DNA from: Maridesulfovibrio salexigens DSM 2638
GTDB lineage: Bacteria; Desulfobacterota; Desulfovibrionia; Desulfovibrionales; Desulfovibrionaceae
Assembly (NCBI RefSeq): GCF_000023445.1
Contig: NC_012881.1
Location: 4,047,501 to 4,111,500 of the forward strand
Length of the DNA stretch: 64,000 bases
Reading direction: 5' to 3'
The notes under the pieces are model-generated. The model was not told the DNA's origin. It saw nothing but the letters and a program-made list of their open reading frames with translations, and made no database searches. This document shows positions 1-8,461 of the stretch, piece by piece (positions within the stretch are counted from its first letter, which is position 1; every line of letters begins with the position of its first letter). Both the position numbers and the translations under genes were made by a program.

Positions 1-1
1 C

Positions 2-940
2 CTCTTTGTATCTTTCTTTCCACAGCTTGTGGCAGGACCTATCAGCTACCAGCAAGAAATCACCCCGCAATTCAATGCCGACAACGCCGGAAAAATAAAC
101 TTTCAAAATATCGGACAGGGTTTCTTCTTGTTCAGTATGGGCTTATTCAAAAAAATAGTCATCGCTGACTCACTGGCTCCTTATGTTGAAAACGGGTTTG
201 ATAAAGCGCTGGCCCTGCCCTTCTGGGATTCATGGGCAGTGAGCCTTGCGTATACCTGCCAGCTCTATTTTGATTTCAGCGGATATACAGACATGGCGTT
301 AGGACTTGGACTACTTTTCAACGTCAAACTGCCCAACAACTTCAATTCCCCATATCAGTCACTGAACATTCAGGACTTCTGGAGACGTTGGCACATCACA
401 CTCGGACGATTTGTTCGCGACTATATCTATTTTCCGTTAGGCGGGAGCCGCAAAGGAGCATACCGAACCCTTGAAAACCTTCTGATTTCATTCCTGCTTA
501 TCGGCTTCTGGCATGGCGCCGGATGGAATTTTATTCTCTGGGGCGCATTACATGGAACAGCCATGGTTATTCACCGTATCTGGCAGAATACCGGAAATAA
601 ACTACCTGCATATGCAGGCTGGCTGCTGACCTTCCTTTACGTCAACGCCTGTTGGGTGCTTTTCCGAGCCGAAACCACATTTGATGCTATCAAAATATAC
701 AAGGGAATGCTGGGGATGGTTAACATCGGATTTTCCACTGCCCTGACTTTTCGGGACGAATTCGTCCTACTGGGAATATGTATCGCTCTGATCGGATTTG
801 CGGCCAGATTCAATAATTCCGTAACCACTGCAGAAAACATGAAATTCTCACTCAAAGAATCCGTCATGGCTATAAGCATGTTCATGGTATCATTCGTACT
901 GCTCTACACCCATCAAACCTTTCTCTATTTTGATTTCTAA
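2..940 (+). CDS. MBOAT family O-acyltransferase (AlgI-like), 5' end outside window
   Basis: This membrane enzyme is expected to move acetyl groups across the inner membrane for O-acetylation of an exported polysaccharide. The reading frame is open from base 2, so the N-terminus lies outside the window; AlgI-type proteins are about 470-520 residues and 312 are seen here. The fragment opens with the family motif FFPQLVAGPI, followed by DFWRRWHITLGRF at fragment residue about 125 and the catalytic-type FWHGAGWNF with its histidine at about 171. Several hydrophobic segments follow. The next gene starts 2 bases after the stop and encodes an SGNH-like partner, the usual arrangement for alginate/DltB-DltD-type acetylation pairs. 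The family call is firm; the polymer acetylated is unknown. Confidence 0.9.
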   Translation, partial: LFVSFFPQLVAGPISYQQEITPQFNADNAGKINFQNIGQGFFLFSMGLFKKIVIADSLAPYVENGFDKALALPFWDSWAVSLAYTCQLYFDFSGYTDMALGLGLLFNVKLPNNFNSPYQSLNIQDFWRRWHITLGRFVRDYIYFPLGGSRKGAYRTLENLLISFLLIGFWHGAGWNFILWGALHGTAMVIHRIWQNTGNKLPAYAGWLLTFLYVNACWVLFRAETTFDAIKIYKGMLGMVNIGFSTALTFRDEFVLLGICIALIGFAARFNNSVTTAENMKFSLKESVMAISMFMVSFVLLYTHQTFLYFDF

Positions 941-942
941 TT

Positions 943-2505
943 ATGACAATACGTAAGTGGACCATACTGACAATTTCGACCCTTGCAGCCCTGATCTTTG
1001 CCCTGATTTTCACGGTCAATATCGTTATTGATCCTTACGGCGAATTTAGGCTGATTGAAGGTAAATATAACAAACTGAAATTCAAAAGCCTAAAAAGCAC
1101 TGCCCGTAATGTAGCTTCCAAACTTTACGAAGGTAAATACACCCTCGTGTTTGGCAGCAGCCGGACCATGCTTATTTCTGAAGAAATTCTTGGTGAGCCA
1201 GTCCTCAACTTCAGCACTTCAATTTACAACAATCCCGGTGATATTCTTGCCTTGCTGAACACACTGGACGAAAAGCAAGTCAAAAATATTCAACAGATAT
1301 ACTACCTGATTGATATCAATAGCTTTCATTATGAAAATTCAGCCCCGGAACTGTCCAGCAAATCGACACTTTTTCTCGAAAGCTTCCGCAATATAGGACC
1401 GGACAAAATTGCAGATGCGTGGAAATGCATAATTGACAACCTCGGACCGAAATCTGAGCAGCCTAACTTTATTGATGAATTTGGAGTATTACACAAAGAA
1501 GGCACGTCTTACAAAAACAATGCTGTAGTCTTTTCCAGTCACTCCGTGACTAATTATTACCTCGACAAACTTTCGAAAATCAATAATTTCTCCAAATCTC
1601 ATAACATTAAAACAATTTACTTTACCCTACCCTGGAAGGACAAATTACCCCCACTACAACAGGATAAGCTAGACACCATCTTTGGCATGATATCACATAT
1701 CATCTCGACCTATTATGACTTTAATAAAGATGAAAATTTAGGTCTCAACCAAAATTTCTTCTCAGATCCAACACACCTTAATAGTAAAGGACTTAAGAAA
1801 TTATTTAAGGGACAACATTGGACAAATCCAAAAACTACGGTTTTGAAAAAGTACACTCAACCTAATTTTAAAATAATAAATAAAAATGATTTTTTTAAAT
1901 ATATAGATGACAATCAGAATTCAATTAGCATCGATTTTGTAAACCAACTTCTCAGGCTTGGCCGTGACGACTTAGTGCTAGCTATTTATGACGAAAAAGT
2001 AACCACAGAAGCGTTCGTTAGAGAGTGTTTCTTTCTAAATAAAACTTCCTTATTAAAAACGCTTCTCTCTTCAGGAAGAAATTATAGCAAAAGCCCATAC
2101 ATGAACAACTTAGCACTTTACTTTGCAATAATGTCTGGCCAGCACTCTTCTGTTAAAGACGCAATATTGCTCGGGGCAGATGTCAACAACAACTTATTCA
2201 ACACTACACCTCTCTTGCATGCTATGGACTTTACAAAGAATACCGAAATTTTGTCTTTGCTATTGGGAAGTGGAGCAGACATAAATTATACCAACAAAAA
2301 CAGTAAAACGGACTTTAAACAATCCGTTTTCACTATCGCATTAGCAAAAAACAACCAGAAGCAACTGGACTTTCTGCTTTCCTATGCTCCAGACAGTCCT
2401 TTGGCTGAACATGCCCGCCTTGTGCTGGAACTAAAGAAAAATCCGAACAACGCAACCGCATACAAACGTTATTCAACGCTCCAGAATAAATATTACAGCA
2501 ACTAG
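943..2505 (+). CDS. SGNH-like acetylation protein with C-terminal ankyrin repeats
   Basis: This is probably the extracytoplasmic partner of the upstream MBOAT, completing acetyl transfer to a glycan (AlgJ/AlgX/DltD-like role, inferred). The protein has 520 residues. A single N-terminal membrane anchor lies at about residues 8-28. An SGNH block I-like GSSRT occurs at residues 71-75 and a block V-like DPTH at 275-278, supplying the Asp/His pair. From about residue 387 to 480 the sequence turns into ankyrin-type repeats (ILLGADVNNN, LLLGSGADINYTN). Fusion of an SGNH domain to ankyrin repeats is unusual. The 3' half of the gene is visibly richer in A+T than the 5' part, so the repeat part may have been added later. 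The stop overlaps a possible GTG start of the deacetylase gene. Confidence 0.7.
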   Translation: MTIRKWTILTISTLAALIFALIFTVNIVIDPYGEFRLIEGKYNKLKFKSLKSTARNVASKLYEGKYTLVFGSSRTMLISEEILGEPVLNFSTSIYNNPGDILALLNTLDEKQVKNIQQIYYLIDINSFHYENSAPELSSKSTLFLESFRNIGPDKIADAWKCIIDNLGPKSEQPNFIDEFGVLHKEGTSYKNNAVVFSSHSVTNYYLDKLSKINNFSKSHNIKTIYFTLPWKDKLPPLQQDKLDTIFGMISHIISTYYDFNKDENLGLNQNFFSDPTHLNSKGLKKLFKGQHWTNPKTTVLKKYTQPNFKIINKNDFFKYIDDNQNSISIDFVNQLLRLGRDDLVLAIYDEKVTTEAFVRECFFLNKTSLLKTLLSSGRNYSKSPYMNNLALYFAIMSGQHSSVKDAILLGADVNNNLFNTTPLLHAMDFTKNTEILSLLLGSGADINYTNKNSKTDFKQSVFTIALAKNNQKQLDFLLSYAPDSPLAEHARLVLELKKNPNNATAYKRYSTLQNKYYSN

Positions 2506-2516
2506 TGAGTCTAGCA

Positions 2517-3383
2517 ATGATACCAACACCACTCCTCCACCCCATAAAAAACAAATACATAGCTTTCCTACTCAGGAAAGCTATTCATTCTACATGTCCT
2601 GAGCAATATTTTACCCAGTTCATGAGGAAGCAGGACAATCCATGCGGGCAGGCCACCTATGTACTGACTTTTGACTTTGATTTTGAAAAAGACATTGATG
2701 CCTTTCCAGTTCTGCTGGATATGCTTAAAATGCACGACATCAAGGCCGGTTTCGCTGTCATTGGTAAATTTGTCGAAAAATACCCGGATATTCACAAACG
2801 GGCCGTGGATGAAGGACATGAAATCATCAACCACACCTATACCCACCCGGATAACCCCCACTGGGCACCGGACCGCTATTTCAACAAACTGTCGTACGCC
2901 GAACAGAAGGAAGAGGTGGAACGCGCGCACGAAGCTATCCATAAGATTCTGGGAGTTGAATGCGTAGGTTTTAGAACTCCTCACTATGGGAATCTACATA
3001 CAGAAAGCGTTTACCCGATCCTCGCTGAACTGGGTTACAGATACAGCAGCTCCACAGCTGCTTGCGGCTATAAAGGATTCGGAGCACCTTCGCTTCATTC
3101 CCACGGAATAATAGAGATTCCCACAGGATGCAGCCTGCATTTTCCTCTGGCTATTTTCGACTCATGGAACATGCTCCGTAAAAAGAATCCATTTCTTGGA
3201 GATGACCAGCTTTTCATTGAAGAGTTTGAAGCGACAATTAAAGTCATCAAAGAGCAGAACTTATTCCTTACTCACTACTTTGATCCTTACGACATTGTGG
3301 AAAACAGCAAACTTGAAAAGATTCTGAACACTCTTTCAAATCTCCAGATTTCGACAAAACTTTATAAAGATTTGCTCTCTTAA
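2517..3383 (+). CDS. Polysaccharide deacetylase (NodB homology domain, CE4)
   Basis: This enzyme is predicted to remove N-acetyl (or O-acetyl) groups from a polysaccharide or sugar. The NodB signatures are clear: TFDFD at residues 51-55 with the catalytic base and metal Asp, HTYTH at 106-110 with the two metal histidines, and RTPHYGN from 153. The protein of 288 residues has no convincing signal peptide, so a cytoplasmic or membrane-associated site is possible. A GTG at 2505 would extend it by four codons and overlap the previous stop; the ATG at 2517 is preferred, without a strong ribosome site for either. Tight linkage to the MBOAT/SGNH pair suggests all three modify the same glycan. Confidence 0.85.
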   Translation: MIPTPLLHPIKNKYIAFLLRKAIHSTCPEQYFTQFMRKQDNPCGQATYVLTFDFDFEKDIDAFPVLLDMLKMHDIKAGFAVIGKFVEKYPDIHKRAVDEGHEIINHTYTHPDNPHWAPDRYFNKLSYAEQKEEVERAHEAIHKILGVECVGFRTPHYGNLHTESVYPILAELGYRYSSSTAACGYKGFGAPSLHSHGIIEIPTGCSLHFPLAIFDSWNMLRKKNPFLGDDQLFIEEFEATIKVIKEQNLFLTHYFDPYDIVENSKLEKILNTLSNLQISTKLYKDLLS

Positions 3384-3406
3384 TTACCGTTATTCGCAAA
3401 GCTAAT

Positions 3407-3435
3407 TTGACAGTTTGTTCAGAATAACCTAACAA
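3407..3435 (+). promoter_or_regulatory. Putative sigma-70 promoter of the 3445 regulator
   Basis: A perfect TTGACA (3407-3412) is followed by a 17-base spacer and TAACAA (3430-3435). Transcription would begin around 3442, only a few bases before the ATG at 3445. The regulator also lacks a Shine-Dalgarno sequence, so a nearly leaderless transcript is possible. The call rests on pattern alone. Confidence 0.4.
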
Positions 3436-3444
3436 ACTCACACC

Positions 3445-3972
3445 ATGCTCAAAGAACTATTTACATCAAAGACCAGAATCAAACTGCTGCTCAAACTGTT
3501 CCTTAACCCTGATGTATCCTCATATCTCCGGGAATTAGCAGCAGAATTCGATGTTTCACCCAATGCCATGAAAGAAGAATTAGATGGATTGAGTGAGGCA
3601 GGCTACCTGAACAAAAAGAAAGAGGGGCGCTATATATATTACAATGCCAACTCTTCGCATCCATTTTTCCCTGAAATCAGCTCAATCGTCCGTAAGTATA
3701 TAGGGATCGACCAGATTCTTGAATACATTCTATCCACTATCGGAGATGTTGATTCTGTATATATTTTAGATGACTATGCCAAAGGCATAGACTCAGGAAT
3801 CATTGACGTTTTAATTATCGGTGATGATACAAATTCCGACCGTATCGGTGATCTGCGCACAAAAGCGGAAGATGCAATCAAACGCAAAATAAGACTCATG
3901 GTCCTCAACACCCAAGAGTTCGATAATACAAGTGATATTTATTTAAGACGACCGAACTGGAAGGTTGTCTAA
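3445..3972 (+). CDS. Winged-helix (ArsR-like) regulator with nucleotidyltransferase-like C-terminal domain
   Basis: A probable transcription regulator of the glycan cluster that begins just downstream. Residues 1-70 form a winged-helix DNA-binding domain (LRELAAEFDVSPNAMKEEL as recognition region, then a YIYYN wing). Residues about 95-165 resemble the core of MNT-type nucleotidyltransferases (YILDDYAKGIDSGIIDVLII), but the usual GS(Y/F)(A/G)RG plus two-Asp active site looks degraded, so that domain may only sense or bind. Proteins of this build are often found at the head of polysaccharide clusters. Ligand and operator are unknown. A TTGACA-17-TAACAA promoter lies immediately upstream. Confidence 0.65.
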   Translation: MLKELFTSKTRIKLLLKLFLNPDVSSYLRELAAEFDVSPNAMKEELDGLSEAGYLNKKKEGRYIYYNANSSHPFFPEISSIVRKYIGIDQILEYILSTIGDVDSVYILDDYAKGIDSGIIDVLIIGDDTNSDRIGDLRTKAEDAIKRKIRLMVLNTQEFDNTSDIYLRRPNWKVV

Positions 3973-4009
3973 CAAACATATAACTATTCATTTAATGGAG
4001 AACTAATCC

Positions 4010-5167
4010 ATGAATATTCCGTTTATTGACTTAAAAAAACAGTTTTCCCGGGTAGAAAAACAAGTCCGTGAAAACATGGATACCGTCCTTGATCACGGCG
4101 CATACATTATGGGCCCCGAAATTCCGGCCATTGAAGAAAAGCTGGCTGAATACTGCGGCACCAAACATGCGCTGGGCTGTGCATCCGGCACTGACGCCCT
4201 GACCCTCGCGCTCATGTCTCTGGATGTGAAACCCGGTGATGCCGTCTTCACAACTCCATTCACATTCTTTGCTACCGCTGAAACCATCGCTCTTACCGGG
4301 GCGACACCGGTTTTCGTAGATATTGACCCGGTTACTTTCAACATTGACCCTAAAAAATTGGACAAAACCATTGAAGCCCTGAAAGGAGCAGACAACGGTT
4401 GCGTTCTGCCCAAGGTAGACGGTCTCACCGCCAAGGGCATTATCTCTGTTGATATTTTCGGCCTTCCTGCCGATTACGAAGCAATCAAAGCCGTAGCCGA
4501 CAAGCATGACCTTTTCCTTATCGAAGATGCTGCTCAGAGCTTCGGCGGAGAATACAAAGGCAAACGCGCCTGCTCTCTCGGCGACATCACCTGCACATCC
4601 TTCTTCCCGGCTAAGCCTCTCGGCTGCTACGGTGACGGCGGCATGTGCTTCACTGACGATGATTACCTTATCGAGCGCCTGCGCTCCCACCGCATCCACG
4701 GTATGGGACCGGACAGGTACGACAATGTCAGACTCGGTATCACCGGACGTCTGGACTCATTGCAGGCAGCCATCCTGCTGGCAAAATTTGAAATCTTTCC
4801 CGAAGAAGTAGATCTGCGCGACAACGTAGCAGCTACCTATGCCAAACTTCTTGCGGATGTCGAAGGACTGACAGTTCCTACTGTTCCTGAAGGCTACCGT
4901 TCCGTATGGGCTCAGTACTGCCCGCTGGCAAAAGACGGCGAACACCGTGAACGCATCCAGAAAGCTCTGGGCGAGAAGAACATTCCTTCTCCCATCTACT
5001 ACCCCATCCCCATGCATTTACAGACCGCCTTTAAGGACCTCGGCTACAAAATGGGTGACTGCCCGATAAGCGAAGATGCGGCCAGCCGTATTTTTGCAAT
5101 CCCCATGCACCCTTACCTTGAAAGGGAACAGCAGGAATTCATCGCAGACATCATCAGGAATGCTTAG
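4010..5167 (+). CDS. DegT/DnrJ/EryC1/StrS aminotransferase, WbpE-like
   Basis: A PLP-dependent sugar aminotransferase of 385 residues that fits the nucleotide-3-keto-sugar aminotransferase WbpE (UDP-3-keto-GlcNAcA to the 3-amino sugar) along its whole length. The PLP lysine is K202 in CTSFFPAKPLGCYGDGG, and EDAAQSFGG supplies the cofactor Asp. A GGAG ribosome site precedes the ATG. It heads a run of tightly spaced plus-strand sugar genes. A WbpB-like Gfo/Idh/MocA dehydrogenase is encoded at about 22.4-23.4 kb, which could supply its keto substrate. Family assignment is firm; the precise substrate is inferred from similarity remembered for WbpE. Confidence 0.85.
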   Translation: MNIPFIDLKKQFSRVEKQVRENMDTVLDHGAYIMGPEIPAIEEKLAEYCGTKHALGCASGTDALTLALMSLDVKPGDAVFTTPFTFFATAETIALTGATPVFVDIDPVTFNIDPKKLDKTIEALKGADNGCVLPKVDGLTAKGIISVDIFGLPADYEAIKAVADKHDLFLIEDAAQSFGGEYKGKRACSLGDITCTSFFPAKPLGCYGDGGMCFTDDDYLIERLRSHRIHGMGPDRYDNVRLGITGRLDSLQAAILLAKFEIFPEEVDLRDNVAATYAKLLADVEGLTVPTVPEGYRSVWAQYCPLAKDGEHRERIQKALGEKNIPSPIYYPIPMHLQTAFKDLGYKMGDCPISEDAASRIFAIPMHPYLEREQQEFIADIIRNA

Positions 5168-5170
5168 TCA

Positions 5171-6316
5171 ATGAATAGCACCTTGCTAGTCATCATAACA
5201 GATCGCCTTTCCCATATAATCGGGAAAGGCGAACTGATTGACCGCTACTACAATCCGGGCGGGGTCTTTAGTGATGTCCATATCCTGATGACCAATGATG
5301 ACAGACCTGATATTCAAGCCCTGCAACGGACCGTAGGTGACGCTAAACTGACCCTGCATACCCTGCCTTCCGGCATGGGGTTACTGGCGAAGACTTTATG
5401 GCGTCCGTTCCTGCTGCGAAGCTGGGCGGATCAGGCAGTAGAGCTGGCCCGGGAAATTAATCCGGCCATGATCCGTTGCTACGGTAATTTTCTTAACGGA
5501 TACGTAGGCGCAAGAATCAAGGAAGAGCTGGGGATCCCACTCTTCGTATCCCTGCACACCCAGCCAGATCAGACCAGGGCCAATCCGGAAGTGGATTTCA
5601 AAACCAAGGTATTCTACGCTCTTTCCAAAGGAGTTGAAAAGTATACTCTGACAAGAGCGGATAAAGTTAGTTGCGTGTACGGTTCCATTCTGGATTATGC
5701 CCGCGACAAAGGCGCAACTAATCCGTTTGTAGCGTACAACGTAATCAATCCGGGCAAAATAGTACGTAAGGAAGAATACAGTTCTTCCGGGCCGATGAAA
5801 ATTTTATATGTAGGCCGGGTTATCCCTGCCAAAAACCCGGAAAACATCATCCGTGCCCTTAAATATTTTGATGCTGAGCTGACAATTGTGGGTAGCGGCT
5901 CCAAAGAACAGGAACTCGCTGAACTTGCAAACGAACTCAAGCTGAATGCAAGAATTCATTTCATCCCGGCCATGCCTAACGATGAACTCTGCCGGACCAT
6001 GCATGAATATGACCTTTTTGCCGGGCATTCCCAGTATAGCGAATTTCCTAAAACTGTACTGGAAGCTTCACTGTGTGGTTTGCCCATTCTTTTTAATTCG
6101 CGTAGGGGAACGCCTGTCCCTGAATTTGAAAATAACACAGCAAAGATGGTGGAAGATTCCCCAGCCGGATATCGTTCAGGGATTGAATTCTTTTCGAGCG
6201 AGGCGAGACGCAAGGAATTCGGCATTAATGCTGCGCGTCAGGCGGATGCGCACTGGGAACCCGCCCAAGCGGAAAAAATCTTTGCAGATATTCATAGGGA
6301 ATTGACTGGCAAATGA
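5171..6316 (+). CDS. Glycosyltransferase family 4
   Basis: A GT-B fold retaining glycosyltransferase of 381 residues, acting at the cytoplasmic face on a lipid-linked glycan (inferred). The donor-binding half is typical: MKILYVGRVIPAKNPENII at about residue 210, VGSGSKEQEL, then GHSQYSEFPKTVLEASLCGLPI with the E-x7-E-type motif of GT4. It starts 3 bases after the WbpE-like gene and overlaps the next glycosyltransferase by 4 bases, so the three are co-transcribed. Sugar donor and acceptor cannot be told from the sequence. Confidence 0.85.
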   Translation: MNSTLLVIITDRLSHIIGKGELIDRYYNPGGVFSDVHILMTNDDRPDIQALQRTVGDAKLTLHTLPSGMGLLAKTLWRPFLLRSWADQAVELAREINPAMIRCYGNFLNGYVGARIKEELGIPLFVSLHTQPDQTRANPEVDFKTKVFYALSKGVEKYTLTRADKVSCVYGSILDYARDKGATNPFVAYNVINPGKIVRKEEYSSSGPMKILYVGRVIPAKNPENIIRALKYFDAELTIVGSGSKEQELAELANELKLNARIHFIPAMPNDELCRTMHEYDLFAGHSQYSEFPKTVLEASLCGLPILFNSRRGTPVPEFENNTAKMVEDSPAGYRSGIEFFSSEARRKEFGINAARQADAHWEPAQAEKIFADIHRELTGK

Positions 6317-7491
6317 AAAAATCAATTCTTTTCATAACATACGATTTTCCACCAATCCTTTCTCCGGAATCGATTCAGGTACAACGTCGCGCCTTGACCT
6401 TGGCTCGCAACGGGCATCGGGTGCATGTGCTCACTAGTTGCGAGAACCCTGATTTCGAATTTCTGGACCAAAAATTAAGCAGGGACCATGAGAACCTGAC
6501 CATCCACCGTGTTAACAGGCTGCCCGGTGAGAAATGGCTGCACTATATCTGCGGTGGGTTTGAGATCACTGACCGCAAATTCTGGTGGAAATTTCCTGCG
6601 GCCAAAGCTGCTATCAAACTGATCAAAGAATTTCAAATAGATACACTTTACACCCATTCGACCCCGCTAGTGAACCATCTGGCCGGACTGGCGGTAAAGG
6701 AAACCGACCGCAACCTGCAATGGACTGCCCACTTTTCCGATCCGTGGACCCTGAACCCGTACCTATCGTACCGCACAGGAATCCAGCGTAAGATCAACAA
6801 GTTATATGAAAAAACAGTTATATCCAGAGCGGACAAAATAACTGTAACATCCGAAAAGACCAAAGATCTTTTTGTAAAAGGACTTGGTGCAGACAGCGAG
6901 AAGATCAAAGTTCTGCCTCATGTATTTGATCCCGACCTATACTCGCGCAGACAATCAGAACCGCTCAAAAAGATCATTGCCCATACCGGCAATATATACG
7001 GCTTGCGTTCAGCTGCTCCGCTTATTGAAGCAGTTAACAAGGTCAAGCCGCAGAATCTCGAATTTCACTTCTACGGACGAATGAAGGAAGAAGAAAGCCG
7101 TTTGGCTGAAGCAAAATGCCCGGACACAATTAAATTCTTTGATCCGGTGCCATATCTGGACTCCATTGAAGTCCTTTCCGAAGCGGATATCCTGTTGGTA
7201 ATTGACGCTCCGCTGAAGGATTCTCCCTTCTTCCCCTCCAAGCTCGCCGACTACATCGGGGCGGGCAAACCCGTGGTGGCCTTGAGTCCGCTCTCATCCA
7301 CCACAACCCAGATAGTGCGCGACATCCAGAAAGAACTGCTGGTAGCCGACAGTGCCGACGTTCCTTCCATTGCCGCCCTTGTACGTAGGTTGGACTCAAC
7401 GAAACTGGCTGAACTGCGTGAAGACGGTAAAGATTTTTACAACATGAACAATAGCTACGAAAACATACGTGAGGCCCTTTTCAATGAATAA
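6313..7491 (+). CDS. Glycosyltransferase (GT4-like, GT-B fold)
   Basis: A second GT-B glycosyltransferase of 392 residues. The N-terminus ILFITYDFPPILSPESIQ is typical of GT4 enzymes of O-antigen and N-glycan assembly, with the nucleotide-binding half carrying HTGNIYGLRSA (about residue 220) and ADILLVIDAP...PSKLADYIGAGKPVVALS (about 290-325). It overlaps the upstream transferase by ATGA and the downstream epimerase by 8 bases, evidence for translational coupling. It would add one residue of the repeat or oligosaccharide made by this cluster; its specificity is unknown. Confidence 0.82.
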   Translation: MKKSILFITYDFPPILSPESIQVQRRALTLARNGHRVHVLTSCENPDFEFLDQKLSRDHENLTIHRVNRLPGEKWLHYICGGFEITDRKFWWKFPAAKAAIKLIKEFQIDTLYTHSTPLVNHLAGLAVKETDRNLQWTAHFSDPWTLNPYLSYRTGIQRKINKLYEKTVISRADKITVTSEKTKDLFVKGLGADSEKIKVLPHVFDPDLYSRRQSEPLKKIIAHTGNIYGLRSAAPLIEAVNKVKPQNLEFHFYGRMKEEESRLAEAKCPDTIKFFDPVPYLDSIEVLSEADILLVIDAPLKDSPFFPSKLADYIGAGKPVVALSPLSSTTTQIVRDIQKELLVADSADVPSIAALVRRLDSTKLAELREDGKDFYNMNNSYENIREALFNE

Positions 7492-8443
7492 TGCCAGAGT
7501 ACTTGTGACCGGCGGCGCGGGAGCCATCGGACTGAATTTAATCGAAAGGATGCTTGCTGCCGGAGTAAGCAAGGTAATGGTTCTTGATGACTTGTCCTCC
7601 GGGTATAAAAACTACCTGCCCAATGACGAACGGATCACTTTTGTCAAAGCAGACATAGGACAGATTGAGACCTATCGTCAGGAAATGGAAGAATTCCTGC
7701 CGGAATACGTTTTTCATCTGGCTGCACATTTTGCCAACCAGAACTCAGTGGACCACCCCTTCAAAGATGTGCAGGCCAACATCATCGGTACCATGAACCT
7801 GCTGGAAATCTGCAAGGCAAACAAAGAGCTGAAGAAATTTGTCTACACCTCTTCTTCCTGCGTATACGGCAATGCAGAAATGATGAATGAAAAGGACTAC
7901 ATCTACCCGCACGAAACTCCGTATGCCATCAACAAGTACACAGCCGAACTCTACGTTAAGTATTATGCTTCCATGTTCCAGATCCCGGCTGTCTCCATAC
8001 GCGTATTTAATACTTACGGTCCTTACGAACCGCACGGGGCATATCGCAATGTAATCCCCAACTTCATTGTACGGGCTATTAAAGGCGAGCCACTCTTTAT
8101 TACTGGTGACGGCACTGAAACCCGCGACTTCACCTTTGTAGGCAATACTGCCCAGCTACTGACCTTAGCCGCCCTATCCGAGATAACTGACGGCGACATC
8201 TTTAACGGTGGAACCGGAAAACCCACTAAGATCATTGACCTTGCAAAAATGATCATAGAATACACCGGATCTTCTTCCGAAATTGTATTCAAAGAAAGAC
8301 GCAACTGGGATGCAGTCAAAGACCGCCTTTCCGACATTTCAAAATCATGGAAAGTACTCGGCTATGACCCGGAAGTTCCGCTGGAAGAAGGTCTGCGCAA
8401 AACCGTTGACTGGTACATGAACGACTACGAGATTGAAGATTAA
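7484..8443 (+). CDS. NAD-dependent epimerase/dehydratase (extended SDR, UDP-sugar 4-epimerase-like)
   Basis: An extended short-chain dehydrogenase of 319 residues acting on a nucleotide sugar. The NAD-binding motif is TGGAGAIG (residues 9-16); the catalytic Ser sits in YTSSSCVYGN and the catalytic pair is Y147 and K151 in YAINK. The architecture matches UDP-glucose/GlcNAc(A) 4-epimerases and related dehydratases. The ATG at 7484 is chosen because GAGG lies about 9 bases upstream and because the Rossmann strand then begins at residue 4; a GTG at 7469 would add five residues. It overlaps the preceding glycosyltransferase. Confidence 0.82.
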   Translation: MNNARVLVTGGAGAIGLNLIERMLAAGVSKVMVLDDLSSGYKNYLPNDERITFVKADIGQIETYRQEMEEFLPEYVFHLAAHFANQNSVDHPFKDVQANIIGTMNLLEICKANKELKKFVYTSSSCVYGNAEMMNEKDYIYPHETPYAINKYTAELYVKYYASMFQIPAVSIRVFNTYGPYEPHGAYRNVIPNFIVRAIKGEPLFITGDGTETRDFTFVGNTAQLLTLAALSEITDGDIFNGGTGKPTKIIDLAKMIIEYTGSSSEIVFKERRNWDAVKDRLSDISKSWKVLGYDPEVPLEEGLRKTVDWYMNDYEIED

Positions 8444-8461
8444 AAGGACCACACGGCTATC

